NCBI RefSeq assembly: GCF_017115025.1
Contig: NZ_JABXKM010000107.1
Coordinates: 1-56,388, forward strand
Reading direction: 5' to 3'
Length of the DNA: 56,388 bases
Source of the DNA: Nostoc sp. NOS(2021)
GTDB lineage: Bacteria; Cyanobacteriota; Cyanobacteriia; Cyanobacteriales; Nostocaceae
Shown one piece after another: positions 35,370 to 44,537 of this stretch. Every line of letters begins with the position of its first letter. The first letter of the stretch is position 1. Below the pieces are notes generated by a model. That model was not told where the DNA came from, did not search any database, and was given only the letters and a program-made list of their open reading frames with translations. The position numbers and the translations under genes are program-made.

Positions 35370-38300
35370 CTAAATAGGCTGTTTTTCGCCAGTAACAGCC
35401 CCCAATACTTTTAGCGTCGCAATAGTAGCTGGAGTTAAACTTGTAACACCCATAATGTTCATCTGCTCATATGGTTTTTCTGCTTTCAGAGCTTTTAAGC
35501 ACTGACCTGTTGTTACATCCCAGAGTCTAAATGTCTCATCTTCACCACCACTAGCCAAAGTTTGATTATCAGGGCAAAAGGTGACTGACCAAATCCTACC
35601 TGTATGTCCTTGCAAAGTCCTAAGACATTGACCAGTACTAACATCCCAAAGTTTGAGTGTATTATCGTAGCTGGAAGTTGCTAGCATCTGGCTATCTGGA
35701 CTAAAGGCAACTACCTGTAACCAACCTCTATTTATCTGCAAAATTTTTTTACATTCACCTGTGCTGACATTCCATAACCTTAATGTCCCATCTGGACTAG
35801 TACTTGCCAAGAGTTCACCATCTGGGCTACAAGCAATTGCCCAAACCCAAGTTGTATGACCTTCTAATGTTCTTTTGCACTCACCTGTGCTGACATCCCA
35901 CAATTTGACTGTCTGCTCTAAAGCGCAACTAGCTAGCATCGTTCCTTGAGCACAAAAGGCAACTGACCAAACCGCAGCCTGATGTCCTTGGAAAGTTCTT
36001 AAGACTTGACCTGTACTGACATCCCACAATTTGACTGTTTGATCATCACTGCCACTTGCTAATGTTTGACCGTCAGGACTAAAAGCAACTGACCAGACCA
36101 AAGCACGATGTCCCTGTAAAGTTCTTAAGGTTTGACCCGTACTAATATCCCACAACCTTACTGAAGAGTCATGACTGCCACTTGCCAGCATCTGCCCTTC
36201 TGGACTAAAAACAACTGACCAAACGGCAGCACCATGTCCTTGGAATGTTTTCAGGCATCGGCCGGTATTGATATCCCACAACCTGATTGCAGAGTCATGG
36301 CTGCCACTTATTAGCCTTTGCCCATTTGAACTAAAAGCGACTGATAGTACCTGATTAGTATATCCTTGGAAAGTTTTGAAGCATTGAGCAGTGTGAACAC
36401 TCCATAGCCTTGCCGTCTGATCGTAACTACCACTAGCCAGGAAATCACCCTGTGGACTAAAAGCGACAGAATAGACCCAACTGGAATGCCCCTGAAAAGT
36501 TTTGAGGCATTCACCAGTACTAATATCCCATAACTTCACCGTGCGGTCATGACTGCCACTAGCCAGGAAATCACCCTGTGGACTAAAGACGACTGAATAT
36601 ACTTCATTGGAATGTCCTTGAAATGTTTTGAGACATTCACCAGTATTGATATCCCATAACTTTACGGTGTGGTCTTCACTGCTACTCGCTAGCATCTGTC
36701 CATCAGGACTGAAGGTAATAGACCTGATTACATTACAATGTCCTTGAAAAGTCTTAAAACATTGACCAGTAATCACATCCCACAACTTGATCGTTTGATC
36801 GTCACTGCCGCTTGCCAAAATTTGACCATTAGGACTGAAGGTAGCACAGGGAATCCAACTTGTATGTCCTTGTAAAGTTCTTAGGCATTCACCACTTTGA
36901 ACACTCCATAACTTTATCGTCTGGTCATTACTGCCACTTAATAGTGTGTCACCATCTGGACTAAAGGCAACAGACCAAACTTCATTATTGTGTCCGTGCA
37001 AGACTTGAAGCACTTGACCAGTAGTAACATCCCACAACTTCACGGTGTAGTCAATACTACTGCTAGCAATGGTTCTGCTATCAGGACTAAAGGCTACCGA
37101 CACAACCCAATTAGTATGACCTTTACAAGTTAGAATTTGTTGCCAATCCGAAACTTGGTACAAGCGAATCTCACTATTGGTATCACCCAAAGCTAAAAGC
37201 TTACCATCAGGGCTAAAGGCTACCGACACAACACCACCGAAGGCTTCAGCAAAAACAGACCGATCAAAATTGGCGTTTTGGAAATTGACATCGTGCAATT
37301 TCATACACCGCAGGTCTACTTGCCAAATAGTCAGATAAGAAAAATCATAACCACTGAGGTCATTCCCCAGATGACAAAGCAGATTTAGGACATTGCCAGC
37401 TGTATAACTTTGTTCTAAGGGTGATGTTTCTCGTAGATTTGCCAAAATTTTGGTTAGTTGATTTTCCAGGTTTTTTTTGCTTCTAAAAACACCAAGCAAC
37501 CCATCTATAACTGGTTGAACAATCAGGCGAATTTGAATATCCCTCACATAGTCTTTTGCCATTGCCTTCATCAAAGCATGACACCTGAACAAATCAATAT
37601 TATGATTAGCAATTTCTTGGCAAATTTGATCTATGAATCGCTGAGTCACATACTCCATCACTACAGCTTGTAGCGTAAATAGTCCTTCATTTTTCTCAAT
37701 TAGCGATCGCCTCACCAGAGACTCTAAAGACTCCAACAATCTTTGTGGCGGGATTTGTGATACAATATCGTCCCGTATTTCTGATAGCGAAACTGGCTCA
37801 CTATTGATGGCTAGCCAGTACATTGCATCCTTTTCTAAATTTGACAACCGCGAAAACTGCTGTTCTAAAAGCTCATGAATATCACCAAAAACAGTTGTTT
37901 CTTGTTGTAAAAATTTAGATATGTCACCACAAAATACATCTTGAATAGTGGTAGAAACCACCTTCAAAGCTAAGGCGTTACCTGCATAACGCTCTACTAG
38001 TTTGCTGGATTCTGACTCGGAAGCAGAGACTCCCTTGACTTTCAAAATTTCTTGCCCATCCACCGCCTGCAAACCACCAAGAAGAAATGAACGTACACAC
38101 AGTGTTTCTCCTTCTAATGCTGCTACTTGTTGAGGTTTTTCTCGACCTGTCAGCAGTAAGCAGCTTTGGTGAGTTACTTCTCCCACTCGTTTGAGCAGAT
38201 CCCCATATCCCTCATATCCTTCTCGGTAAAGTCCGGCTCGACTACCACTTTGCAGAATTGACTCTATATTATCTAATATCAGCAGACATCTATGCTGGCG

Positions 38301-38909
38301 CAGATAATCAATTAGTCGGGATATTCTTTCGCCTACACCTTCTGGTAAAGAAACTTCTGTTTCTTGCTCGTCGGATAAGAACTGGATCAGGCTAGCTAAA
38401 ATATTTTTGATGGGCGGAGCTTCTCGCAGCGATCGCCAGATGATATACTCAAAATTATCTTTAATCCGCTCTGTCAGCTTTATAACCAGAGCCGATTTAC
38501 CAATTCCTCCCATTCCCAACACTGCCACTAACCTACACCGATCCTCAAGGAGCAATTGTTCTAATGTGGCTATTTCTTCTGTGCGCCCATAAAAAACTGA
38601 TACATTAGTTGCTTCTCCCCAATCTTGGTGCTGAGATTGGTCAGAATTGGTGTAGCAATCTTTATCTAGCTTGATATTAAAAGCTTGGAAGAAAAGCTCA
38701 ATTGTTCGTTTGTCAACTGCGTCGTCACGAGACAGCACCTTAGAAATTGTCGCCGTGTTGATTCCAATCCGCTCACTTAAATCTTCAAAGGTATACCTGT
38801 TTCCATAATTTTCGTTTAATTCGGCAGTCAGTCTAGCGGACTGAAGTTTTTGTAATCCTTCGGGAGTGAGAATCAGACCACGTTTACGCTTTTGCTTTGT
38901 AAGTTTCAT
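35370..38909 (-). CDS. STAND NTPase with N-terminal HTH and 14 WD40 repeats
   Basis: An 1179-residue signalling/defence-like ATPase. Residues 1-85 form a helix-turn-helix module (YTFEDLSERIGINTATISKVLS). The NB-ARC/STAND core (about 105-430) has Walker A GMGGIGKSA (132-140), Walker B CLLILDNIES, LLTGRE and NALALK. A helical and short pentapeptide-like part (LHDVNFQNANFDRSVF) leads to 14 near-identical 42-residue WD40 repeats (about 555-1142; bases 35480-37250), enough for two seven-bladed propellers. Typical unit: SVAFSPDGQTLASGS, then LWDVSTGQ, then TLQGH. The propellers would sense a ligand and the NTPase would oligomerise. The repeat DNA is prone to recombination, so repeat number may vary between strains. 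No effector neighbour is seen. Confidence 0.94.
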   Translation of the reverse strand: MKLTKQKRKRGLILTPEGLQKLQSARLTAELNENYGNRYTFEDLSERIGINTATISKVLSRDDAVDKRTIELFFQAFNIKLDKDCYTNSDQSQHQDWGEATNVSVFYGRTEEIATLEQLLLEDRCRLVAVLGMGGIGKSALVIKLTERIKDNFEYIIWRSLREAPPIKNILASLIQFLSDEQETEVSLPEGVGERISRLIDYLRQHRCLLILDNIESILQSGSRAGLYREGYEGYGDLLKRVGEVTHQSCLLLTGREKPQQVAALEGETLCVRSFLLGGLQAVDGQEILKVKGVSASESESSKLVERYAGNALALKVVSTTIQDVFCGDISKFLQQETTVFGDIHELLEQQFSRLSNLEKDAMYWLAINSEPVSLSEIRDDIVSQIPPQRLLESLESLVRRSLIEKNEGLFTLQAVVMEYVTQRFIDQICQEIANHNIDLFRCHALMKAMAKDYVRDIQIRLIVQPVIDGLLGVFRSKKNLENQLTKILANLRETSPLEQSYTAGNVLNLLCHLGNDLSGYDFSYLTIWQVDLRCMKLHDVNFQNANFDRSVFAEAFGGVVSVAFSPDGKLLALGDTNSEIRLYQVSDWQQILTCKGHTNWVVSVAFSPDSRTIASSSIDYTVKLWDVTTGQVLQVLHGHNNEVWSVAFSPDGDTLLSGSNDQTIKLWSVQSGECLRTLQGHTSWIPCATFSPNGQILASGSDDQTIKLWDVITGQCFKTFQGHCNVIRSITFSPDGQMLASSSEDHTVKLWDINTGECLKTFQGHSNEVYSVVFSPQGDFLASGSHDRTVKLWDISTGECLKTFQGHSSWVYSVAFSPQGDFLASGSYDQTARLWSVHTAQCFKTFQGYTNQVLSVAFSSNGQRLISGSHDSAIRLWDINTGRCLKTFQGHGAAVWSVVFSPEGQMLASGSHDSSVRLWDISTGQTLRTLQGHRALVWSVAFSPDGQTLASGSDDQTVKLWDVSTGQVLRTFQGHQAAVWSVAFCAQGTMLASCALEQTVKLWDVSTGECKRTLEGHTTWVWAIACSPDGELLASTSPDGTLRLWNVSTGECKKILQINRGWLQVVAFSPDSQMLATSSYDNTLKLWDVSTGQCLRTLQGHTGRIWSVTFCPDNQTLASGGEDETFRLWDVTTGQCLKALKAEKPYEQMNIMGVTSLTPATIATLKVLGAVTGEKQPI

Positions 38910-39052
38910 TTAACGCACCACCTTTTTAGCCATAAAATGGCTTGGCTATGTGATTAATTTAGTTACTCTAAAGCGGACTATTTTAGAACTACAACTACAA
39001 TTTATTACTTGCTTTTTTTACTACAACTAAAGATATTTTACATAGGGACTGA

Positions 39053-39170
39053 CAAATCAAAAAACATCCCAAACTTTCTTGTGGGACGGGTGTCCGCACT
39101 CATCGCATATTCAGGGCGGGCTTTCCTGCCCACCCCACAAGATAGATAATTTAGTTTTTGGAAGTCCCTA
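39053..39170. repeat. MITE-like element, about 118 bp
   Basis: Ends TAGGGACTGACAAATC and GTTTTTGGAAGTCCCTA are imperfect inverted repeats (TAGGGACT ... AGTCCCTA exact). Inside are CTTGTGGG and CCCCACAAG arms around 39080 and 39133, giving a second hairpin. It is related to the decayed element at 6538-6649. The flanking sequences 38910-39052 and 39171-39519 show no gene. Confidence 0.65.
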
Positions 39171-39519
39171 AAAGCAGCAGATGTACTTCAGTATGAATAT
39201 ATCACAAAAAGTCCTTAGAGCCGCAAGGACTTAAACTTTAGAGGATGTTAAATAAGTCTTATTTCATACTTAACCTAGCGATCGCAAGTCGCAGCTACAC
39301 AGGCAAGACGCGTAGCGGCTTCTCAGATGAAAGATAGTCTACGCTGGTTTGAAAACCTTAACCTTAATTGGGTGTTAGTTCGTACAGGCAAACTTTGTTT
39401 GTGTAGTCGCAAATTATATGAGACTGTTGGTCAATTCACGATGGGTTAAACCCCTGCTTAATTCGCCAAATAATTTGTTTTGCAGAGAATAAACATCAAA
39501 GATTATAGTAAGGATAAGG

Positions 39520-39720
39520 ATGAGCAATTGTACAGAAATTAACGCTAAACCTGAAACACTGATTAAATTTTGGCGGTAAAATAATCTTTCAGTAGATCGA
39601 AAAGTTTTTTATCTGGAGCGATCGCTCAGAAATATTATCGTCTGTAATACTTTTGCTCAAGCAAATCTTGAATCAGCAGACCATGTATTGATGATGATAT
39701 CTTCGGAAATTTGCCGCTGA
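39520..39720 (+). pseudogene. Small unknown gene with in-frame TAA
   Basis: AAGGATAAGG lies directly before ATG 39520, which opens MSNCTEINAKPETLIKFWR. TAA (39577-39579) follows, and the same frame then runs on for 46 codons (NNLSVDRKVFYLERSLRN, VCNTFAQANLESADHVL) to TGA 39720, just before the LtrA gene. The amphipathic, non-repetitive composition after the stop suggests a 66-residue protein broken by one point change. I do not recognise the family. If not a gene, it is a chance frame; the ribosome site argues against that. Confidence 0.4.
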
Positions 39721-39770
39721 TTCTGCCTTTGCGATTATTTGATCCACGTTCCTTAGCAATAATTGCCAAT

Positions 39771-40955
39771 ATGACGAGTAATTTTCTCCAACCACCAAGG
39801 TTACGCGTTGGTGAAGACACCGAAGAAGAACGACGCGCCACTTGGTTAGAACTTTTTTACGATTTGGTATTTGTGGTTGCCATTTCTCAACTGGCTCACA
39901 ATCTCACAGAAGATATATCGCTATCCGGCTGGTTTGGCTTTGTAGTTCTATTCATACCCATTTGGTTCTCATGGATTGGCACCACACTCTATGCCAACCG
40001 CTTTGATAGCGATGATGTAGGACATCGGTTGCTGATTGGTTTACAAATGCTGACAGCAGCAGCAATGGCTATCAACATCCACCACGGTTTAGCTGAGAGT
40101 TCGCCTGGTTTTGCCCTTTCCTATGCTCTTGGTCGTGCCGTGCTGGTTATAGAATACGTCCGTGCTGGAAGACATATCCCTTCGGCCCGTCCTTTGACCA
40201 CTCGCTACGCTATTGGTTTTGCGATCGCAGCCTTCCTCTGGTTGGTTTCGACATCTGTACCCATTCCTTGGCGGTTCGCACTCTGGACATTGGGAATCAT
40301 TATTGACTTTGCCACACCTTTAACAGGAGCTAAGTTCCAGATCGGGTTACTCCCCCACGCCTCACACTTACCAGAACGTTTCGGGCTGTTTACGATTATT
40401 GTCTTAGGAGAAGCAATTATCGCGGTGGTCAATGGTGTTTCTGAGCAAAAATGGGATACTTTAACCGTGATTGCTGCCGTGTTTGGTCTACTTATCGCTT
40501 TTAGTTGGTGGTGGGTCTATTTTGATAACCTTGGTGGCGCACCTATTCAGATGGCGCGGACACATGGAAGAATTGGTGTTGTCAATATCTGGCTCTACAC
40601 CCATTTACCGCTAGTGATTGGGATTGCTGCTGCTGGAGTCGGCGTCGAACAAATTTTGTTGAGTAAGCCAACTTTAGCACTACCCGATTCACAGCGATGG
40701 CTGATCTGTGGTTCAGTAGCATTATGCTCTCTGGCTATCAGTATTTTCCACCGATATGGGGTGCTTCGCTATTGCCAAATGCGTTCTCAGTATCGACTTT
40801 GGGGTGCAGTTGTGCTGCTAGCGATCGCCATCTTTGGCAAAGGTTTGTTACCTGTTACAGTCATCACCCTTGTAGCTGTAGTTTCTGTTGTCCAAGTCGT
40901 TCAGGATTTATATCAGAGTCGTCCTACTACCCGCTTGGTCGATCCAGAAATTTAA
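39771..40955 (+). CDS. LtrA family membrane protein (low temperature requirement A)
   Basis: A roughly 394-residue polytopic protein of the LtrA family. The hallmark ATWLELFYDLVFVVAISQLAH lies at the start of the first span (about 23-43), and IIVLGEAIIAVVNG, typical of the family, is in the middle; about eleven to twelve hydrophobic segments follow. First described in Listeria as needed for growth in the cold; biochemical role unknown. The frame opens at 39711, but ATG 39771 (MTSNFLQPPRLRVGEDTEEERR) gives the usual short N-terminus. No strong ribosome site is seen for either. Confidence 0.9.
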   Translation: MTSNFLQPPRLRVGEDTEEERRATWLELFYDLVFVVAISQLAHNLTEDISLSGWFGFVVLFIPIWFSWIGTTLYANRFDSDDVGHRLLIGLQMLTAAAMAINIHHGLAESSPGFALSYALGRAVLVIEYVRAGRHIPSARPLTTRYAIGFAIAAFLWLVSTSVPIPWRFALWTLGIIIDFATPLTGAKFQIGLLPHASHLPERFGLFTIIVLGEAIIAVVNGVSEQKWDTLTVIAAVFGLLIAFSWWWVYFDNLGGAPIQMARTHGRIGVVNIWLYTHLPLVIGIAAAGVGVEQILLSKPTLALPDSQRWLICGSVALCSLAISIFHRYGVLRYCQMRSQYRLWGAVVLLAIAIFGKGLLPVTVITLVAVVSVVQVVQDLYQSRPTTRLVDPEI

Positions 40956-41013
40956 GGTGATTCAGATACAAATTTCATTGATAATCTGCTCTCGTAGAGA
41001 GGGAATTATGAAC

Positions 41014-41250
41014 CTATCCCACTAATAATATTTTGTGAATCCAGATGTGGATGGTAGCGAGGTCAATAAATGCGTCAAAATAAGCCTTTGGACGCTCCCA
41101 TCTAACGACTAGACGACGGACTAAAGCGTTGATACCAAGCGAAACACCGCTCCTGCTGAAATCTAGGAACGCTTTTTTCGCAGTTTCCGGGTGGATTTGT
41201 ACTAGACGAACACCATTATATCTTTTGCCCCATGCCCTTATCCACTTTTT
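41014..41250 (-). pseudogene. IS5-type transposase C-terminal relic
   Basis: On the minus strand the last part reads RRLVVRWERPKAYFDAF and IDLATIHIWIHKILLVG then TAG at 41014-41016, the usual end of cyanobacterial IS5-group transposases. Upstream, QERCFAWYQRF, which should be continuous with RRLVVRWE, is in a different frame, so the gene is frameshifted. The DDE core and the left end of the element are missing. The break lies against the truncated 5' end of the MOSC gene, which suggests that the insertion or an associated deletion removed that gene's start. Confidence 0.7.
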
Positions 41251-41803
41251 TACAGCTTGCGATCGCTTAATTTAGACGGGGATGGACAGGCTGATTTAAC
41301 CGTTCATGGAGGAGCAGATAAAGCAGTCTATTTATACCCGTTCGAGCATTACGAGTACTGGCGAAGTGAATTGCCTGATACAGAACTGCCGCTAGGCATA
41401 TTTGGTGAAAATTTCACAACCACTGGACTCAGAGAAGAGGAAGTGAACATTGGCGTTCACGAAGTGTGCGCGGTAGCGCTCTCATTTTCGTATCGGCACT
41501 GTCACGTTAATGGTGACACAACCTCGCCTACCCTGCTATAAACTTGGGATTCGCTTTGGACGACCGGATATGGTTAAACGATTTCTCGCAAGTCGTCGAA
41601 CCGGATTTTACTTCGGTGTTTTGCAAGAGGGCGAAGTCGGAGCCGGAGACACTCTAGAGTTAGTGAGCCGGGATGATAACAACATTACGGTTGCCGATAT
41701 CACTCAACTTTATGTGCGTGAGCAGCACAATCCAGAGTTACTTCACCGGGCTGCTCAACTTGAAGCCTTACCCCAAAGTTGGCGCGACTATTTCCAGAGA
41801 TAA
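41245..41803 (+). pseudogene. MOSC-domain protein, truncated and frameshifted by a short repeat
   Basis: Two adjacent frames make one MOSC (molybdenum cofactor sulfurase C-terminal, YiiM-like) protein. The first (to about 41455) reads SLNLDGDGQADLTVHGGADK, AVYLYPFEHYEYW and PLGIFGENFTTTG. The second (from about 41485; ATG 41510) reads RIGTVTLMVTQPRLPCYKLG, with the conserved MOSC Cys, and RRTGFYFGVLQEGEV. About 29 bases that belong to no MOSC gene (41456-41484) lie between them and shift the frame. The 5' end is also missing (about 30 codons before SLNLDGDG). MOSC proteins transfer sulfur or act in detoxification with Moco; this copy should be dead. Confidence 0.85.
41456..41484. repeat. Short repeat inserted in the MOSC gene
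   Basis: About 29 bases (TTCACGAAGTGTGCGCGGTA and on) inside the MOSC gene. Their reverse complement resembles the CGCGAACACTTCGT stretch of the 45176-45356 element (near 45262-45276), a short dispersed sequence family common in Nostoc. Adding 29 or so bases while losing about 5 of the host gene breaks the frame. Confidence 0.6.
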
Positions 41804-41901
41804 GTAGGTAAATAGAATTAAATATAGGGCTTGTGTAGGTTGGTTGAGGCACAAAACCCAACTAAAAAAGGAATTTATTGCTGAAATTGGAAAGGCGGTG
41901 A

Positions 41902-42012
41902 ATGGTAAAATTACATCTGCCCCACCATTGTAGTTCTGAAGACTTAGATAAAATCCTCACCACTTCACCTAAGTACGGCATCGAAATTATTCCTCCGCCT
42001 CCTCAGCAATGA
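41902..42012 (+). CDS. 36-residue peptide, possible cupin C-terminal relic
   Basis: MVKLHLPHHCSSEDLDKIL then PKYGIEIIPPPPQQ. The KYGIE-PPP ending is like the C-terminal tail of some cyanobacterial cupin proteins, so this may be the remains of one. No upstream cupin fold is visible in any frame. The rest of 41804-42126 shows nothing else. Confidence 0.25.
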   Translation: MVKLHLPHHCSSEDLDKILTTSPKYGIEIIPPPPQQ

Positions 42013-42126
42013 CAACACGACGACTCACCGTAAAGCAACGAGTTTTAGTTATGGGTAATCACTGACGATCGATTTCACCCCACAATTTCAGCTTCACCTG
42101 TATATAACCTTACAAGGAGTAAAGTC

Positions 42127-42996
42127 ATGACCACATATAGCACAGTTTCGATCGATGGTTTAGATATCTTTTATCGAGAAGCAGGCTCCCGCAATAATCC
42201 GACAATTCTGCTATTGCATGGCTTCCCGACCTCCTCTCACATGTTTCGCAATCTGATGTCTGCGCTTGCCGATCGCTTCCATCTAGTTGCACCAGATTAT
42301 CCGGGTTACGGCAACAGTTCGATGCCAACTGTGAATGAGTTTGATTACACATTTGATCACCTAGCCCAGATCGTGGAGAAATTTATTACCGCGATCGATC
42401 TCAATAAATATAGCCTTTACGTGATGGATTATGGTGCGCCCATTGGCTATCGGATTGCGGCTAAATATCCAGAGCGAGTGGAAGCGCTCATCGTCCAAAA
42501 CGGGAATGCCTACGAAGAAGGTCTGCGCGAATTTTGGGAACCGCTCAAGGCTTATTGGCAAGACCGTTCTGCTGAGAATGCTGACAAACTCAGACATATT
42601 ATCACCCTGGAAGCAACTAAGTGGCAATATACCAACGGCGTTCGCAATCTGGAAGCGATCAGCCCTGACACCTGGAATATGGATCAACTCTTCCTCGATC
42701 GCCCCGGCAACGATGAGATTCAGCTGGCGCTGCTGTATAGCTATGGCACTAATCCACCATTATATCCGCAATGGCAGGAGTATTTCCGCAAACATCAACC
42801 ACCCACCCTGATTGTTTGGGGTAAGAATGACTATATCTTCCCTGCCGAAGGTGCTTATCCCTACAAGTGCGACCTGAAAGATGTTGAGTTTCATTTACTC
42901 GATACCGGACATTTTGCCCTGGAAGAAGAAGGAGATGCTATCGCAAACTATATCGCTCAATTTCTCACGTCACGGCTGCAAACCATCCCTATCTAA
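42127..42996 (+). CDS. Alpha/beta hydrolase, haloalkane dehalogenase/epoxide hydrolase-like
   Basis: A 289-residue alpha/beta hydrolase. The oxyanion loop [10 protein letters not shown] (31-40) is typical of epoxide hydrolases and dehalogenases. The nucleophile elbow reads [14 protein letters not shown], with Asp101 where serine hydrolases have Ser; this Asp marks the ester-intermediate classes. [10 protein letters not shown] carries the acid region, and His262 (DTGHFALEE) is the general base. It should open epoxides or remove halogens from small lipophilic compounds in the cytoplasm. AAGGAG precedes the ATG. The HSL-type esterase gene follows about 220 bases later, on the same strand. Confidence 0.88.
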   Translation: MTTYSTVSIDGLDIFYREAGSRNNPTILLLHGFPTSSHMFRNLMSALADRFHLVAPDYPGYGNSSMPTVNEFDYTFDHLAQIVEKFITAIDLNKYSLYVMDYGAPIGYRIAAKYPERVEALIVQNGNAYEEGLREFWEPLKAYWQDRSAENADKLRHIITLEATKWQYTNGVRNLEAISPDTWNMDQLFLDRPGNDEIQLALLYSYGTNPPLYPQWQEYFRKHQPPTLIVWGKNDYIFPAEGAYPYKCDLKDVEFHLLDTGHFALEEEGDAIANYIAQFLTSRLQTIPI

Positions 42997-43213
42997 TCAA
43001 TCCAAAGTTTGAGCGACTGTAAAACGCCAAAATTTCGCCGCTATAAACTTACAACTGACAACTCATGTTGAGTAATCAAAATCATGCCAACCTACTTTGA
43101 TCTCGATTTTGATCTAGATAGTGGATAATTGCCATTCCACAATTGCGCCAGCAGGTGGTTTAACAGTGCCATTTCAACAGATCATTGACCCTTATCAACA
43201 AAAGGAGACCATT

Positions 43214-44209
43214 ATGGTTAGTCAAGTAAAATCGCCAGCAGTAAAAGTTTTGGAAGTCGCAGATGATCCGCGTCTTTCTACAGAAGTGAAGGCATTTTTG
43301 AAATTGCTGAATTCAGGAGGTGTGGGTTTAGAGACGTTAACTCCACTCGAAGCGCGTCAAGTACTCGTGGATGCACAGGCTGCCGTTGAAGTGGATCTTT
43401 CAGGCATTGACGAGTCTGAGAAGACAATTACTGCTGACGGTTATCCAATCACGCTCAATATCGTGCGACCAGCAGGTGTTCAAGGTATATTGCCTGTTTT
43501 CATCTTTATTCATGGCGGTGGTTGGGTACTCGGTGATTATCCAACACACAAGCGCATGGTTCGCGATCTCGTCGTGCTTTCAGGTTTTGCGGCTGTCTTT
43601 GTCAACTACACTCGCACTCCAGACGCTCAGTATCCACAAGCTATCAATGAGATATATGCCGCTACCAAATGGGTTGCTGATCATGGTGAGGAGATTGGTG
43701 TTGATGGCAAAAATCTGGCAGTAGTCGGCAACAGTGTCGGCGGTAACATGACGGCTGTCACCACGTTGATGGCGAAAGCGAAACAGGGGCCGCAGATTAA
43801 GTTGCAAATCTTGATGTGGCCGATCGTAGACGCTAATTTTGAAACGGATTCTTATCAACAATTTGGCGAGAACCGTTTCCTGACCACATCTACAATGAAG
43901 TGGATGTATGACATGTACATCACTGACCCAGAAAAACGCAAAGACATCTATGCCTCGCCCCTGCAGTCCACCGTTGAGCAACTGAAAGGGTTGCCTCCAG
44001 CGTTAATTCAGTTCGCAGAAAGCGATATTTTGCATGATGAAGGCCAAGCCTATGGACGCAAGCTAGATGAAGCCGGGGTAAAGGTGACAACCGTGCGCTA
44101 CAACGGGATGATTCATGACTTTGGATTGCTGAATGGTTTAGCCGAGCTTCCAGCAACTCGTTCTCTTTTTGTCCAGGCAGCCGCTGAACTGAAGAAACAT
44201 CTGCAATAG
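43214..44209 (+). CDS. HSL-family alpha/beta hydrolase (esterase)
   Basis: A roughly 331-residue esterase of the hormone-sensitive-lipase family. Landmarks: oxyanion motif HGGGW (FIHGGGWVLGDYP), nucleophile elbow GNSVGGN (GxSxG), catalytic Asp in FAESDILHDE, and catalytic His in GMIHDFGLLN. It would hydrolyse short-chain esters or lactones in the cytoplasm. The start at 43214 (MVSQVKSPAVKVLEV) is chosen over the frame's opening at 43121 because AAAGGAGACCATT lies directly before it. A 28-bp perfect palindrome begins 20 bases after the stop. Confidence 0.92.
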   Translation: MVSQVKSPAVKVLEVADDPRLSTEVKAFLKLLNSGGVGLETLTPLEARQVLVDAQAAVEVDLSGIDESEKTITADGYPITLNIVRPAGVQGILPVFIFIHGGGWVLGDYPTHKRMVRDLVVLSGFAAVFVNYTRTPDAQYPQAINEIYAATKWVADHGEEIGVDGKNLAVVGNSVGGNMTAVTTLMAKAKQGPQIKLQILMWPIVDANFETDSYQQFGENRFLTTSTMKWMYDMYITDPEKRKDIYASPLQSTVEQLKGLPPALIQFAESDILHDEGQAYGRKLDEAGVKVTTVRYNGMIHDFGLLNGLAELPATRSLFVQAAAELKKHLQ

Positions 44210-44228
44210 ACATAGGAGTGAAAATGAC

Positions 44229-44256
44229 GTAGGGACAATTCATGAATTGTCCCTAC
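44229..44256. repeat. Perfect 28-bp palindrome after the esterase gene
   Basis: From GTAGGGACAATTCA to its exact reverse complement TGAATTGTCCCTAC with no loop. It is a variant of the inner palindrome of the 93-bp MITEs (GGGGCAATTCATGAATTGCCCC). It may stabilise the mRNA end. The gap to 44537 shows no other feature. Confidence 0.75.
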
Positions 44257-44537
44257 CAAAGATTTCGAGCAACGCAGAATTAATTTTTACCAGATGTCTA
44301 ATAGGCAATGATCGTTTCTTTTACCCCCAGTTGCAAGTAATCCTCGTTCTGATCAGGTTTTGGCATCGGGGGCTTGAGAGCGCTCTGACTTATCTGGGTT
44401 GAAAGTCTCTTGCTGTAAGTGTTTTCTGATTAGCTGATGTCAATGGCTACCTGGCAACTGCTATATTTCTATAACAATTAAGGCAGAAATACCATCTCTA
44501 CTTAGGAATTCTCAATTTCGTATGTGTAGTCAGTAGT

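Noticed and set aside
35480-37250. CRISPR-like repeat array
   Set aside because: The regular 126-bp units are in frame and encode WD40 blades; there are no spacers.
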